Positions 21,473-29,076 of a stretch of DNA of 64,000 nt are shown here, one piece after another. Numbering within the stretch: position 1 is the first letter of the stretch; each line of letters opens with the position of its first letter. The position numbers and the translations under genes are program-made. The notes below the pieces were generated by a model. It was not told the origin of the DNA. It did no database searches and saw only the letters and a list, made by a program, of their open reading frames with translations. This DNA comes from a virus. Where the stretch lies: positions 1-64,000 of IMG/VR virus record IMGVR_UViG_3300044949_002468. The stretch is one strand, 5' to 3'.

Positions 21473-22819
21473 CTATTTCAATCCGATGCCATTCATGAAC
21501 CGTTTTTGCTGCCCATTAACGACGTGGCGCGAGACGGTGATGTTTGGATTCCGCTCATACAAAGCACGAAAGAAGTATTCTCGCGTGCGGTGCGGAAATT
21601 GATGGGCATCAAGAAATTCTGTAAATGCGTCGATGACATCCTCTTTCGGAGTTCTTAACTCTGGTGACAGGACGCAAGTCTCTCGAATAAAGCACCCAAC
21701 GGGATCATTCGACAACTCAAACCGCTTTAAGACGGCCGTGCTGTGTGACCCACCCGCAGGCGCCGGAAAGCCCTGCATAATGGCTTGGAGACCATCTACC
21801 AGCCAACCCAAAATGCCATCTCTTTCCAGACGAAGCTTGTCTTTCAAAGTAGGGTCTTTTTCGACCGGCTTCTTATCAAAAGCCAAAAATCTCGCCCTTC
21901 GATACTCGGCGTCCGTGCCACTTTTGAATCGGGGCAGTGCATTGCTCAAAAACCACAACTTACAAGTTGTCTGCATCTTGAAAGGCTTGCCGTAAATTGA
22001 ACGAGCGACGATCGGCTCACCCGAAACGATCTGTTTGAAGTTAGCGCTCTCGTCCATCTCAACGGTATCAAGCTCAGTGCCAAGATTGACCAGTGCGGTC
22101 TGAAGGCCGGGCAAGGAGTAACTGCCGGGCCCACTGCTGCAAATCTGTGCAAGGGAAAGCCTCGTAACCAAGACATCATCGGAAAATGCGTTCACGATGG
22201 CGTCAGCTAATGTGCTTTTGCCAGTGCCTCCGGGTCCGTAGCAAATCAAGAACACCTCATGCTGCTTGCTGTCTGGGTAGAGACAATAGCCCGCAAACCA
22301 TTGGAAGAGCGCTATGTCCTTGTAGTCATGCAGAACCTCATGAAGCGTTTTCGTAAAAAGCGGTGTTTCCACGATACCGTTCCAATTCGCGCCCAGGCAT
22401 CCGGTGAACATGAGATCCTTTGAGTGCGGCTCCACGGTTACGCTCTCAGCAGTAACTCGCAGCACGCCGTTGTTGACGTTCACCAAGACCGAGTCACCGT
22501 CCCACGCCACTGCGCTCCGAAACTCCATCTCTGCCGTGCACTGCCTCTTTTCCTCCACGTGATCCCTGATGGCCTTGCTATGGCGCGCGCGCTGATGCTG
22601 AACCGGCAGCACCTCCATGGACAGCGAACGAAAAGTATCCTTTGATCGCGGGCGCCAGCACTTGCCGTCGTAGGCAAACCAATCATCACCCTTTGCCAAG
22701 ATCGGCGGGGCCTTGCGCATAAAGGACGAGGCATATTGTGCCTCATCGAACTTGTCCTTGCCCGCATCGGCCATCGGCATGATGGGCAGCGGTCCCCTTT
22801 TTTTCGGCGCAGTGCTCAT
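21473..22819 (-). CDS. D5-type superfamily 3 helicase/primase-like protein
   Basis: A 448-residue SF3 (D5-type) helicase. Walker A GPGGTGKST is at about 195-203, followed by the Walker B-type region ALVNLGTELDTVEMDESANF near 240-260 and the sensor LWFLSNALPRF near 290-300. The N-terminal part (1-170) matches the D5_N region found before such helicases. It would unwind DNA at the origin as a hexamer. The ATG at 22819 overlaps the primase stop by 4 bp; an upstream in-frame start would add 20 residues that overlap the primase. Primase activity is supplied by the adjacent DnaG-type gene. Confidence 0.92.
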   Translation of the reverse strand: MSTAPKKRGPLPIMPMADAGKDKFDEAQYASSFMRKAPPILAKGDDWFAYDGKCWRPRSKDTFRSLSMEVLPVQHQRARHSKAIRDHVEEKRQCTAEMEFRSAVAWDGDSVLVNVNNGVLRVTAESVTVEPHSKDLMFTGCLGANWNGIVETPLFTKTLHEVLHDYKDIALFQWFAGYCLYPDSKQHEVFLICYGPGGTGKSTLADAIVNAFSDDVLVTRLSLAQICSSGPGSYSLPGLQTALVNLGTELDTVEMDESANFKQIVSGEPIVARSIYGKPFKMQTTCKLWFLSNALPRFKSGTDAEYRRARFLAFDKKPVEKDPTLKDKLRLERDGILGWLVDGLQAIMQGFPAPAGGSHSTAVLKRFELSNDPVGCFIRETCVLSPELRTPKEDVIDAFTEFLDAHQFPHRTREYFFRALYERNPNITVSRHVVNGQQKRFMNGIGLK

Positions 22820-23874
22820 GAGCGGCGCCTCCGTTTCCGCAGGCCCTTCTCGCACCAAGAACGCAGCATCTCGCACCACTCGGCACTGGTCGTTTCGTAG
22901 GCCCTGTGCACATCGTTAAAATCCTTCAAGCCATCATCATTCAACGTGTAGATAAATGGATGCACCGCCTTGCATCGCAAGCGCAGCGCAGTGACCAACG
23001 AGTCAGGCTTTAGCCACTCCTCTCCCGCCGTGTCGCCATCGGCAAAAACAAAAGCCTGCACCTTCTGTCCCCAATCGTAGCTCATAAGTTTTCTCCAGCT
23101 CGAAGCACCCCGAATACCGACAACAGCCACGCCGCGCGGAAATTCAATCCCGTCAGACAGTGCATCGTAGAACGAAATCGCATCCCACTGGCCCTCCAGC
23201 ACCACCAAGACCTTGCAGCTCTGGATGTCGCCAATGACAAAAGGCCATGAGCCAATGCCAGCCGGTTCAAAGCGAAATCGCCCCTTCAACTCCTTCGTGT
23301 GCACGTGAAAGCCTGCTTGAAAGCTCTCTTGGTCGCTCGATCCCGGCACCCATACCGAAAACGCTTCCCTGCGCTGCGCTCGGTAGATCGGCATGCCCAA
23401 GACTTCTAACTCCACCATTTTTGCCACCGTCTGAACGCGCCACCCCCGCCAATCAGCGATCCTCTTCTGCTCCTGCATGTTATCGCCAAGCCAATGCAAC
23501 CCGTCGCTCCAGATCCTCGCCGTTTTCTCATCCATCGGCTTCAGCTCAGTCTCCTCGATGCGCACCACCGGCTTCTGCACCGGCGCCTCCCAAGCGATCC
23601 CTCCCATTGCGCGCAGCGCCTCCGTAGCACCCGCCAAATCCGTATTCCGCGACAGCTGCCAGTAGTCCAGCACATCGCCGCCCTTGCCGCAGCCGAAGCA
23701 CTTGAACCGCTCCATGCCATCTCGGCCGGTAGCCAGATAGAAAGATGGCGTCTTCTCCTGATGCAAGGGACAACAGGCCGCCCAGCGCGATCCTACGCGC
23801 CGCAGCGCCACGCCATCACGCGTCAGCACATCGCGCAGACTTACCCGCGCCTTGATATCCTCGATTTTACTCAT
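22816..23874 (-). CDS. DnaG-type primase (CHC2 zinc finger + TOPRIM)
   Basis: A 352-residue primase that makes RNA primers. The CHC2 zinc finger is CCPLH at 34-38 with CFGC at 59-62 (ligands C35, H38, C59, C62), followed by GGDVLDYWQ. The TOPRIM core has E227 in VVLEGQWDA and the D-x-D pair at 279/281 in FADGDTAGE. The RNA polymerase middle domain seems reduced and there is no DnaB-binding tail, as expected for a protein that works with the SF3 helicase encoded next to it. The C-terminus ends in RKRRRRS, a basic DNA-binding tail. Confidence 0.94.
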   Translation of the reverse strand: MSKIEDIKARVSLRDVLTRDGVALRRVGSRWAACCPLHQEKTPSFYLATGRDGMERFKCFGCGKGGDVLDYWQLSRNTDLAGATEALRAMGGIAWEAPVQKPVVRIEETELKPMDEKTARIWSDGLHWLGDNMQEQKRIADWRGWRVQTVAKMVELEVLGMPIYRAQRREAFSVWVPGSSDQESFQAGFHVHTKELKGRFRFEPAGIGSWPFVIGDIQSCKVLVVLEGQWDAISFYDALSDGIEFPRGVAVVGIRGASSWRKLMSYDWGQKVQAFVFADGDTAGEEWLKPDSLVTALRLRCKAVHPFIYTLNDDGLKDFNDVHRAYETTSAEWCEMLRSWCEKGLRKRRRRS

Positions 23875-23899
23875 TCTTGTGGGGTCTCTTAGGAAAAAT

Positions 23900-24505
23900 T
23901 CAATTCATCGTTTGCCATCTCTCTCCGTTGCGAACAGCCAACACTCGCGCAGCCATCAGTCCCGCCTCATAGCCCTTGCGCACAGCCAGCACCGCATCAT
24001 GTGCACAGCGCGCGGCTATCAACGGCGCGACATCCTCGCCCATCCACGCCAGCTCCATCGGCACCGCGCCATCGCGCCGTGCCCGCCACGCAACCAACTC
24101 CGCGTTAGACATCGACACCAGCCGCCGCCGCATCTCCTGAGCGGCGGGCAAGGACCGGCACCGCACATTCACCCGCAGGCCTGCGCGCGTCACCGCAGCG
24201 ACAAACTGCCCGCGCGCGCGGTCATACCACACACCCGCTCCTCTACACCGGCCCACGAGCAAATTCTCCCGCCGGCAATCCGCCATATCGCCATTGGCAT
24301 AGACCACACGCCCCCGCACGTGAGGCAGCAGCACTCTAGTCAGCAGCACACGCTCGTCGGCGCAATAAGCGCCACGACGGCAATTCCAATACCACTTGCG
24401 GCTCTCCACCAACGGAACATCCGCCGCATCGACGACAACCCGCCTTTGCGCGCGCCCGTCTAGAGCGAATTCCGCACGATGCCCCCTCACCTGCACACGT
24501 GTCAT
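23900..24505 (-). CDS. Degenerate HNH/AP2-like DNA-binding protein
   Basis: A 201-residue basic protein. RKWYWNCRRGAYCADE, then LTRVLLPHVRGRVVYANGD and RRENLL follow the layout of HNH homing endonucleases with an AP2 domain (L-x-x-x-K-W-x-x..., V-D-H-I-N-G-D, R-x-x-N-L), and GAGVWYDRARGQFVAAV matches the AP2 strands. The catalytic D-H is replaced by V-Y, so cleavage is probably lost and the protein may be a domesticated DNA-binding factor. The C-terminal 80 residues are helical and not recognised. ATG at 24505 chosen; longer starts run into the preceding gene. Confidence 0.72.
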   Translation of the reverse strand: MTRVQVRGHRAEFALDGRAQRRVVVDAADVPLVESRKWYWNCRRGAYCADERVLLTRVLLPHVRGRVVYANGDMADCRRENLLVGRCRGAGVWYDRARGQFVAAVTRAGLRVNVRCRSLPAAQEMRRRLVSMSNAELVAWRARRDGAVPMELAWMGEDVAPLIAARCAHDAVLAVRKGYEAGLMAARVLAVRNGERWQTMN

Positions 24506-24509
24506 AATG

Positions 24510-24728
24510 TCAGCGCGCGTTGAGAGCTTCATCCATGGCAGTCCGCGCCTCATCGAAGACACGAGCCAACTCATTCGCCGCCGCCGTCCGCCCAGCCTGC
24601 GCGATCCGATCCGCATCGTCCCCTGTCAGCCGCTCCAAAAGCAACTGACCCGACTCAGCGAACGCCTGCCGCACCTCGCGCACCGTCTCCAGCCGCCGCG
24701 CTGCCTGAGTGATCTGCTCGGCGATCAC
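24510..24728 (-). CDS. Small helical protein, unknown function
   Basis: A 72-residue all-helical protein (LETVREVRQAFAESGQLLLE) starting at a GTG that overlaps the upstream stop (GTGA at 24725-24728). It lies in the replication operon. No family is recognised. Confidence 0.7.
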   Translation of the reverse strand: MIAEQITQAARRLETVREVRQAFAESGQLLLERLTGDDADRIAQAGRTAAANELARVFDEARTAMDEALNAR

Positions 24729-25420
24729 TGCGCCACCCCTTTCGTCGCCGCAACCTTCGCCGCCACTTCTTGATAGAGAGACACGATCTTCTCCACACCC
24801 CTCATCCAATGCTCCATATCGTCCACCGGCAGATCCAGCACCGCTGTGCGCCCGCCGATGCGACGAGCCCACGACTCAAATGCCCAATCCAACTCATCGA
24901 GGAAACCCAGCCCCCCGCTCTTCTTGCCCGAATCCTCATCCATCTCGGCATCCGTCACCACCTCACCCCGCTCGATCGACCTCTTGAGAGCGCGCGCCGA
25001 CAATTCGTGATCCACCACCTTGCGCGCCCACTGCTCCTGCAACTCATGCCCCTTGAACTCCAGCGAAAGGATCACCAGATGCTCCGCCGTCAGCCCCGTC
25101 CACGTATCGAAAGACAACTCCGCCTGCGCCAAAGCCAACGCCTTCCGCGCCTCCGCCAGCGGCAACTCCAACTGCGCCAGGATCACCTTCGTCTCCTCCT
25201 CCCCGTGCCACGCGATCGTCTGCTTCACCGCAGAGCCGAAGCACAGATCAAAGTGCTGGCCCAACATCCGCAACGTCCGCAACAACTGCGTGCACTCCTG
25301 CACCGACAACTGATCGAAGAACTTCAGCCCCCGCGGCGTCAGCTCGAACTTCCTCTCGCCCCCCGGACTCGGCAACAACAACTCGAGTCCGCCATCATTG
25401 TTATACTTTGTGTTTTCCAT
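24725..25420 (-). CDS. Hypothetical helical protein of the replication operon
   Basis: A 231-residue protein. After a short start (MENTKYNNDGG) it has a strand region, then long helices: RGLKFFDQLSVQECTQLLRT and LAEARKALALAQAELSFDTW. The pattern suggests a helical DNA-binding or partner protein, but no family is recognised. The ATG at 25420 was chosen because longer starts read through the gap and the upstream gene's end. Confidence 0.72.
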   Translation of the reverse strand: MENTKYNNDGGLELLLPSPGGERKFELTPRGLKFFDQLSVQECTQLLRTLRMLGQHFDLCFGSAVKQTIAWHGEEETKVILAQLELPLAEARKALALAQAELSFDTWTGLTAEHLVILSLEFKGHELQEQWARKVVDHELSARALKRSIERGEVVTDAEMDEDSGKKSGGLGFLDELDWAFESWARRIGGRTAVLDLPVDDMEHWMRGVEKIVSLYQEVAAKVAATKGVAQ

Positions 25421-25433
25421 AGAAGAAATTTTG

Positions 25434-25790
25434 TTAGTCCCGCCGCATCTCCATCCAATCCGCCGAACGCTGCACCTCATCCGCCAGCAAATGCTCGTCC
25501 ACGCCCAGATACTCGGCGGTCTGCTGCGTCGTCTTCAGCAACGACCGCCGCATGAACACCCACACCCGTAAAGCCAGCGCCACCGAAAACGCCGCCAACC
25601 TCGGCTCACGCGCGCCCGACAAACGCACGATCAACTTATTCATCAACCACGCATTGTAATTCCGCGCCTCCGCCCGCAACCGCCGCTCGTGCAAGGCCAC
25701 GATGTCCTCCGCCAGCTCCTTACGGAAACCGAATCGCTCCCGTAGCAGCGCCACCTTCCGCTCATGATCTTGTGCGTCGATGATATCCAT
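25434..25790 (-). CDS. Paralogous protein A of the replication operon
   Basis: A 118-residue protein that resembles the C-terminal half of the next upstream gene product. Shared elements are a W-L-[ML]-N-K segment, an A-x-[FV]-x-V-A-[LF]-A-L hydrophobic helix with a following V-W-[VI], and a TT-[RQ]-Q-x-[TL] element before an AEYLGV/ADFLGI helix. The last part could be a DNA-binding HTH (TTQQTAEYLGVDEHLLADEV). It probably pairs with, or was duplicated from, the larger gene. Function unknown. Confidence 0.75.
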   Translation of the reverse strand: MDIIDAQDHERKVALLRERFGFRKELAEDIVALHERRLRAEARNYNAWLMNKLIVRLSGAREPRLAAFSVALALRVWVFMRRSLLKTTQQTAEYLGVDEHLLADEVQRSADWMEMRRD

Positions 25791-25792
25791 AG

Positions 25793-26566
25793 TCAGTTCC
25801 AGCCAAACACCCGATGCCGCCAGTGATTCGCACCCGCCTGCGCGCGGCGGAACGACTCCACCGCTCCCTGCCCCTTCATGTGCAGCCCCTCCTTGATCCC
25901 GAGAAAATCCGCCGCCTTACGCACCTCCTTCGAAAGATTCTGCCGCGTCGTCGCCAGCGCCCGCGCCGCCGCCATTTGAGTGCGGCACGGCACCCGACGC
26001 ATCCTGCGCTGACCATCATCCTCCGTCACATGCCGCATGATCCACACCTCCGGCACTGAGAGAGCAAACGCCACCGCCACCGAAGCCACCTTCGCATTCG
26101 TCGCCGCCGCGAGACGCTGCAACACCTTATTGAGCAACCAATCCGAATACGCCAACCCCCGCGGCCGCGCCTCCTGCTCATCCCACTGCGCCAAGGCCGC
26201 CGCCGTCTCCCGATCCAACCCGAAAGCCTCCTGCAACTCATCCGCCAGCGAATCCAACTCCGCCGCCATATCCACCTCATAAGAAGCCCTCGACGAATTG
26301 GCCACATCCTCATCCAAGCCCGAATCCGACCTGCCTCCCACGACCTCCCCATGCACCAAGGCCAACTTCTCCGGCGCCGACAACTCATGCCACCGCTGCG
26401 CCACCCGTGCATACGCCGCCGACAGCAAAGCCAAATCCCGCTCCTCCCGCGACAGCCCATCCAACCACCGCAACATCTCCGCCTCCGCCGCACGGCGCCA
26501 TCCCTCGGCCCGCACCTCATACGGCAGCTGCGCCTCCACCTCCTCCTTCTGTAAATCATCCCTCAT
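25793..26566 (-). CDS. Paralogous protein B of the replication operon
   Basis: A 257-residue acidic/helical protein. Residues 1-120 are unique; residues about 130-235 match the smaller gene downstream (YSDWLLNKVLQRLAAATNAK, VAFALSVPEVWIMRH, ATTRQNLSKEVRKAADFLGI). The TT-RQ-N-L-S-K element followed by DFLGIKE looks like an HTH recognition region. The start overlaps the upstream stop by 4 bp. A DNA-binding role in replication control is plausible but unproven. Confidence 0.75.
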   Translation of the reverse strand: MRDDLQKEEVEAQLPYEVRAEGWRRAAEAEMLRWLDGLSREERDLALLSAAYARVAQRWHELSAPEKLALVHGEVVGGRSDSGLDEDVANSSRASYEVDMAAELDSLADELQEAFGLDRETAAALAQWDEQEARPRGLAYSDWLLNKVLQRLAAATNAKVASVAVAFALSVPEVWIMRHVTEDDGQRRMRRVPCRTQMAAARALATTRQNLSKEVRKAADFLGIKEGLHMKGQGAVESFRRAQAGANHWRHRVFGWN

Positions 26567-26739
26567 TGCAGACCCATTGCCTCCTCACGTGTTCTGCGGC
26601 GCTGCAGCGCTCTTTGCTGAGAAGCCGCCGCTACGCCGCCCCGAGCGCCCACCCGACGGCAACACTCACGGAAAGGCAGCCGAGTCCGCTGCATCATCTC
26701 CTCCACAGCCTTCAGCCAATGGCGGCGCGGATCTCTCAT
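26563..26739 (-). CDS. Small Arg-rich protein, unknown function
   Basis: A 58-residue basic protein (MRDPRRHWLKAVEEMMQRTR). Both ends overlap neighbours by 4 bp (ATGA). The helix-turn region FRECCRRVGARGGVAA could bind DNA. Many phages carry similar small Arg-rich proteins before replication genes. Function unknown. Confidence 0.65.
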   Translation of the reverse strand: MRDPRRHWLKAVEEMMQRTRLPFRECCRRVGARGGVAAASQQRALQRRRTREEAMGLQ

Positions 26740-26894
26740 CGCGCACCTCCGCTCCACCAGCGCCGCCGCTGCTCCTCCGCACGGCCCGCCTTGCGTCCGA
26801 GGTGAAAACCAATGTCGTAGGCCGAAAAAATGCAGAGAGCACCGGCAGCGCCCACCAGCAAAGCCACCAACGCGATCACCCCGTAATCGCTCAT
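26736..26894 (-). CDS. Small membrane protein
   Basis: A 52-residue protein with one transmembrane helix (VIALVALLVGAAGALCIFSA) after a short polar start and a basic C-terminal tail (RKAGRAEEQRRRWWS), so the C-terminus should face the cytoplasm. The ATGA overlaps at both ends (26736-26739 and 26891-26894) place it firmly in the operon. The function is unknown; an exclusion or anchoring role is possible. Confidence 0.72.
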   Translation of the reverse strand: MSDYGVIALVALLVGAAGALCIFSAYDIGFHLGRKAGRAEEQRRRWWSGGAR

Positions 26895-27004
26895 GGCCGC
26901 CCCCTCCGAGGAATCCGATTGATCGGCCTACTAAGTGCTGCACTTTTTTTCCGCCGCGCTGCACTAACCGGCACGGCCTTTTTGATTCGGGATAACATTT
27001 TCAT
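26891..27004 (-). CDS. Very basic 37-residue peptide, first gene of the operon
   Basis: MKMLSRIKKAVPVSAARRKK and a further Arg/Pro-rich tail give a net charge well above +10. It opens the minus-strand replication operon and its stop overlaps the membrane protein gene by 4 bp. A GGAG about 12 nt upstream could serve as ribosome binding site. A DNA- or RNA-binding peptide is the simplest idea. Confidence 0.55.
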   Translation of the reverse strand: MKMLSRIKKAVPVSAARRKKSAALSRPINRIPRRGRP

Positions 27005-27084
27005 TTTATTGCCATGCTCCTTTCGCCTTGCTTAATCCACGGCAAAGCCCGAGAATCCACCCCATGCCGCATTCGAAGAACACA

Positions 27085-27260
27085 GTGTCACCAGTGACAC
27101 CAAAAGTGACACTCTTCGTAAACCGTTGATCTATTAGATACTTACATTGCCTCGTGGTGTAACGGTAGGTCCAAGCAGCACACTTTGCTTCTCTGTTAAT
27201 CCACGTTGTTCCACCGAAAAAACCGCTAATCTTCTTGTGTCGAGTGACACTCGGTGACAC
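27085..27260. other. Candidate attP/operator region with GTGACAC repeats
   Basis: GTGACAC occurs at 27094-27100, 27106-27112, 27244-27250 and 27254-27260, and its complement at 27085-27091; 27085-27100 is GTGTCAC-CA-GTGACAC. The repeats fall in two clusters on either side of 27150-27190, which holds a tRNA-like D-arm string (tggtgtaacggtag). This lies in the 265-bp gap between the integrase and the divergent operon. It fits arm-type integrase sites around an attachment core, or operators for the two divergent promoters. Confidence 0.5.
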
Positions 27261-27269
27261 TTTGCGGGT

Positions 27270-28373
27270 ATGGCCTTCCTGCGGAAAAAGCCCCGCTCCC
27301 CCTACTGGTTTCTGCGCTCCCGCGATCCGGACACCGGCGAGTTGCGCGAGGAATCGACCAAGCTGCGCCATGACAATTTCGAGCAGACGCGCACGGCCCG
27401 GCGCCAAGCGGAGAAGGCCACGCACGATGAAGCACGCTTTGCCACCGCGGACGGGCCGCGCGACGCCGCGCACTTCTCTCATTGGGTCGCCACCTACATC
27501 GCCTCGCACTACCAGCGCGGAGCCAGCCTGCGCCGCTATCAAGTCGCTTGGGCCAACCTCTGCGTCTTTCTGACCGAACACAACTTGCGCCACCCGCGCC
27601 AGATCCGCTACGAGCACGCCGCCGAATACGTGGCGTGGCGACTGAAGCTGGGCATCAGCAGAAACACCGCGCGGCTCGAGGTGAAGTTCTTCGCCTTTAT
27701 CATGGCCGAGGCCATCCGGCGCGAATACTGCGAGCGCAACGCGATTGCCTTGGCCCGCGTGCCGCGCTCGCCCGTCGTGCCCCGCCCCGACCTCGATGCC
27801 GATGACCTCGCCCGCGCCCGCGCCATCTTCGTCAATCGCCCGAAATGGATGCGCACCGTTTTTGAAATTCAAGCCCACTTGGGTTGTCGCTTTTCGGAAA
27901 CGTCCATTCCCTTCGCCCACATCGACTTTGACCGTGGCATTATCCACCTCACCGATTCCAAGCGGCCCGACGACGACCCGCGCAAACTTTACGCCGTGCC
28001 CCTGCCCGAGAGCCTGCGCCCCTACCTCCTCGCGCTCAAGGAATCCGGCGCAGAACGCACCGTCCACGTTCTGAGCGGCGACGACAACCGCTGTTTCAAT
28101 ATCTACCTCAAGGCCGCGACCGGAGCGACCAGCCACAGCCTGCGCGTGGCCTTCATCTCCCGCTGCCATCGCGCGGGGCTCTCCGAGATGCAGGCGATGA
28201 GGTTGGTCAATCATAGCTCGCAGCTTGTTCACCGCATTTATTCACGCTTGTCGGTGGAGGATATGCGCTCGGCCATGGAGAAACTTCCGGCGGTCTTGCC
28301 CCCACCGCCCGTGCCTGCTCCGGGGTCGCCCCCGCGCGGTCATTCAAAAAATCCCTCACCCAGCGCAAGGTAG
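27270..28373 (+). CDS. int: Tyrosine recombinase (phage integrase)
   Basis: A 367-residue site-specific recombinase that would insert and excise the phage genome. The N-terminal core-binding SAM-like domain spans about 65-165. The catalytic residues are present: R207 in LGCRFSE, a Lys near 231 in TDSKR, H289 and R292 in SHSLR, H315 in VNHSS, and the nucleophile Y324 in RIYSRL. The C-terminal 30 residues are Pro-rich and overlap a gene on the opposite strand. It starts 10 bp after the last GTGACAC repeat, so its own binding may control it. Confidence 0.95.
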   Translation: MAFLRKKPRSPYWFLRSRDPDTGELREESTKLRHDNFEQTRTARRQAEKATHDEARFATADGPRDAAHFSHWVATYIASHYQRGASLRRYQVAWANLCVFLTEHNLRHPRQIRYEHAAEYVAWRLKLGISRNTARLEVKFFAFIMAEAIRREYCERNAIALARVPRSPVVPRPDLDADDLARARAIFVNRPKWMRTVFEIQAHLGCRFSETSIPFAHIDFDRGIIHLTDSKRPDDDPRKLYAVPLPESLRPYLLALKESGAERTVHVLSGDDNRCFNIYLKAATGATSHSLRVAFISRCHRAGLSEMQAMRLVNHSSQLVHRIYSRLSVEDMRSAMEKLPAVLPPPPVPAPGSPPRGHSKNPSPSAR

Positions 28374-28542
28374 TCTTGCGACCAAAGAACGGGCACCCAA
28401 CTCGCTTGAGGGCATTGATTTGGTTTACGCCGAGTCCGATGGCAGAGCAAAGCTGGCGCGGATAGTAAAGCGTATCGGGATCAATGACCGCGTGGTCGTA
28501 AGTCGCACCGCTTGTTTGCGCTGGGGAGGGCAAAGTGATCAT
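28207..28542 (-). CDS. Excisionase/HTH-type DNA-binding protein
   Basis: A 111-residue protein. YYPRQLCSAIGLGVNQINAL followed by KRVGCPFFGRKTTLRWVRDF reads as a winged or MerR-type HTH, as in excisionase and small phage regulators (helix, turn, recognition helix, then a G-x-K wing and W-V). The C-terminal 45 residues lie antisense to the integrase 3' end and look disordered. The ATG overlaps the stop of the upstream small regulator by 4 bp. It is probably a directionality factor or a regulator of the switch. Confidence 0.7.
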   Translation of the reverse strand: MITLPSPAQTSGATYDHAVIDPDTLYYPRQLCSAIGLGVNQINALKRVGCPFFGRKTTLRWVRDFLNDRAGATPEQARAVGARPPEVSPWPSAYPPPTSVNKCGEQAASYD

Positions 28543-28775
28543 TGCGGGACTTGTTGGAGGTGCGCGATGCCGCGCTTGCGCTTTGCTTCCGCAAGGACGA
28601 GACGAGTGAGTAGTTCACTGACGCCGCCATGCAACTTGCGAGCGAAAACCAAGTCGCGCGCCGCGATGTCGATGTCCTGCGACCAGCGAATCGTGCGATT
28701 CCTGTGAGTGGTTTTGGCACCTAGACAAAGAGCCTTGGCACCGGAAATGAGGACGGTTGATCTGTTTTTGGGCAT
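28539..28775 (-). CDS. Small DNA-binding-type regulator 1 (paralogue pair)
   Basis: A 78-residue basic protein. The part RNRTIRWSQDIDIAARDLVF and GGVSELLTRLVLAEAKRK matches the divergent gene at 28881: [KN]RT[VI][KR]WS[EQ]D[VI]D, then GGVS[KE][LF]L[AT][DR]LVL. A strand followed by two helices suits a ribbon-helix-helix type repressor, where the R-T-[IV]-[KR]-W strand would read DNA. It is the first gene of a two-gene unit with the HTH gene. It faces its paralogue across an inverted repeat. Confidence 0.72.
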   Translation of the reverse strand: MPKNRSTVLISGAKALCLGAKTTHRNRTIRWSQDIDIAARDLVFARKLHGGVSELLTRLVLAEAKRKRGIAHLQQVPQ

Positions 28776-28813
28776 ATATCTTTACGTGTAGGGGTTTGAT
28801 ATCGGGACGGATC

Positions 28814-28830
28814 ATACGGATCAGCCGTAT
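28814..28830. promoter_or_regulatory. Inverted repeat between divergent regulators
   Basis: ATACGG-N5-CCGTAT (28814-28819 and 28825-28830) lies in the 105-bp spacer of the divergent pair. The spacer also has AT-rich stretches (atatatctttacg, aataaaaaatt) that could hold both promoters. It is a natural operator for one or both regulators. Confidence 0.6.
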
Positions 28831-28880
28831 CATGCCAATAAAAAATTGCGGTGGGCGCGCTCCATGCGTATGCTGACAGA

Positions 28881-29063
28881 GTGAACAAGAGCAAAAATAG
28901 TGCCGACCGGAAGCGCACTGTTAAGTGGAGCGAAGACGTTGATGCACTTGCCATTACACTTGCCGCTTCCCACGGCTATTACCCCGAGAAGAGCAAGGGG
29001 GGGGTCTCGAAGTTCTTGGCCGATCTGGTCCTGCGGGCCAAAAAAGCCAACTCCTCTAAGTAG
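28881..29063 (+). CDS. Small DNA-binding-type regulator 2 (paralogue pair)
   Basis: A 60-residue basic protein that starts at GTG 28881 (VNKSKNSADRKRTVKWSEDV). It is the paralogue of the gene at 28539-28775 and shares the K-R-T-V-K-W-S-E-D strand and the GGVSKFLADLVL helix, consistent with a ribbon-helix-helix fold. Between them it has an inserted ASHGYYPEKSK segment not found in the other copy. An upstream GTG at 28851 is possible but adds sequence that looks non-coding. The two proteins may act as mutual antagonists in a lysis-lysogeny decision. Confidence 0.7.
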   Translation: MNKSKNSADRKRTVKWSEDVDALAITLAASHGYYPEKSKGGVSKFLADLVLRAKKANSSK

Positions 29064-29076
29064 GGTCTTTCCCTAC

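Noticed and set aside
27145-27220. tRNA gene at the tggtgtaacggtag string
   Set aside because: Only the D-arm resembles a tRNA. No acceptor-stem partner or proper T-loop was found within 80 nt, so it is not a functional tRNA; it is mentioned only as a possible attachment core.
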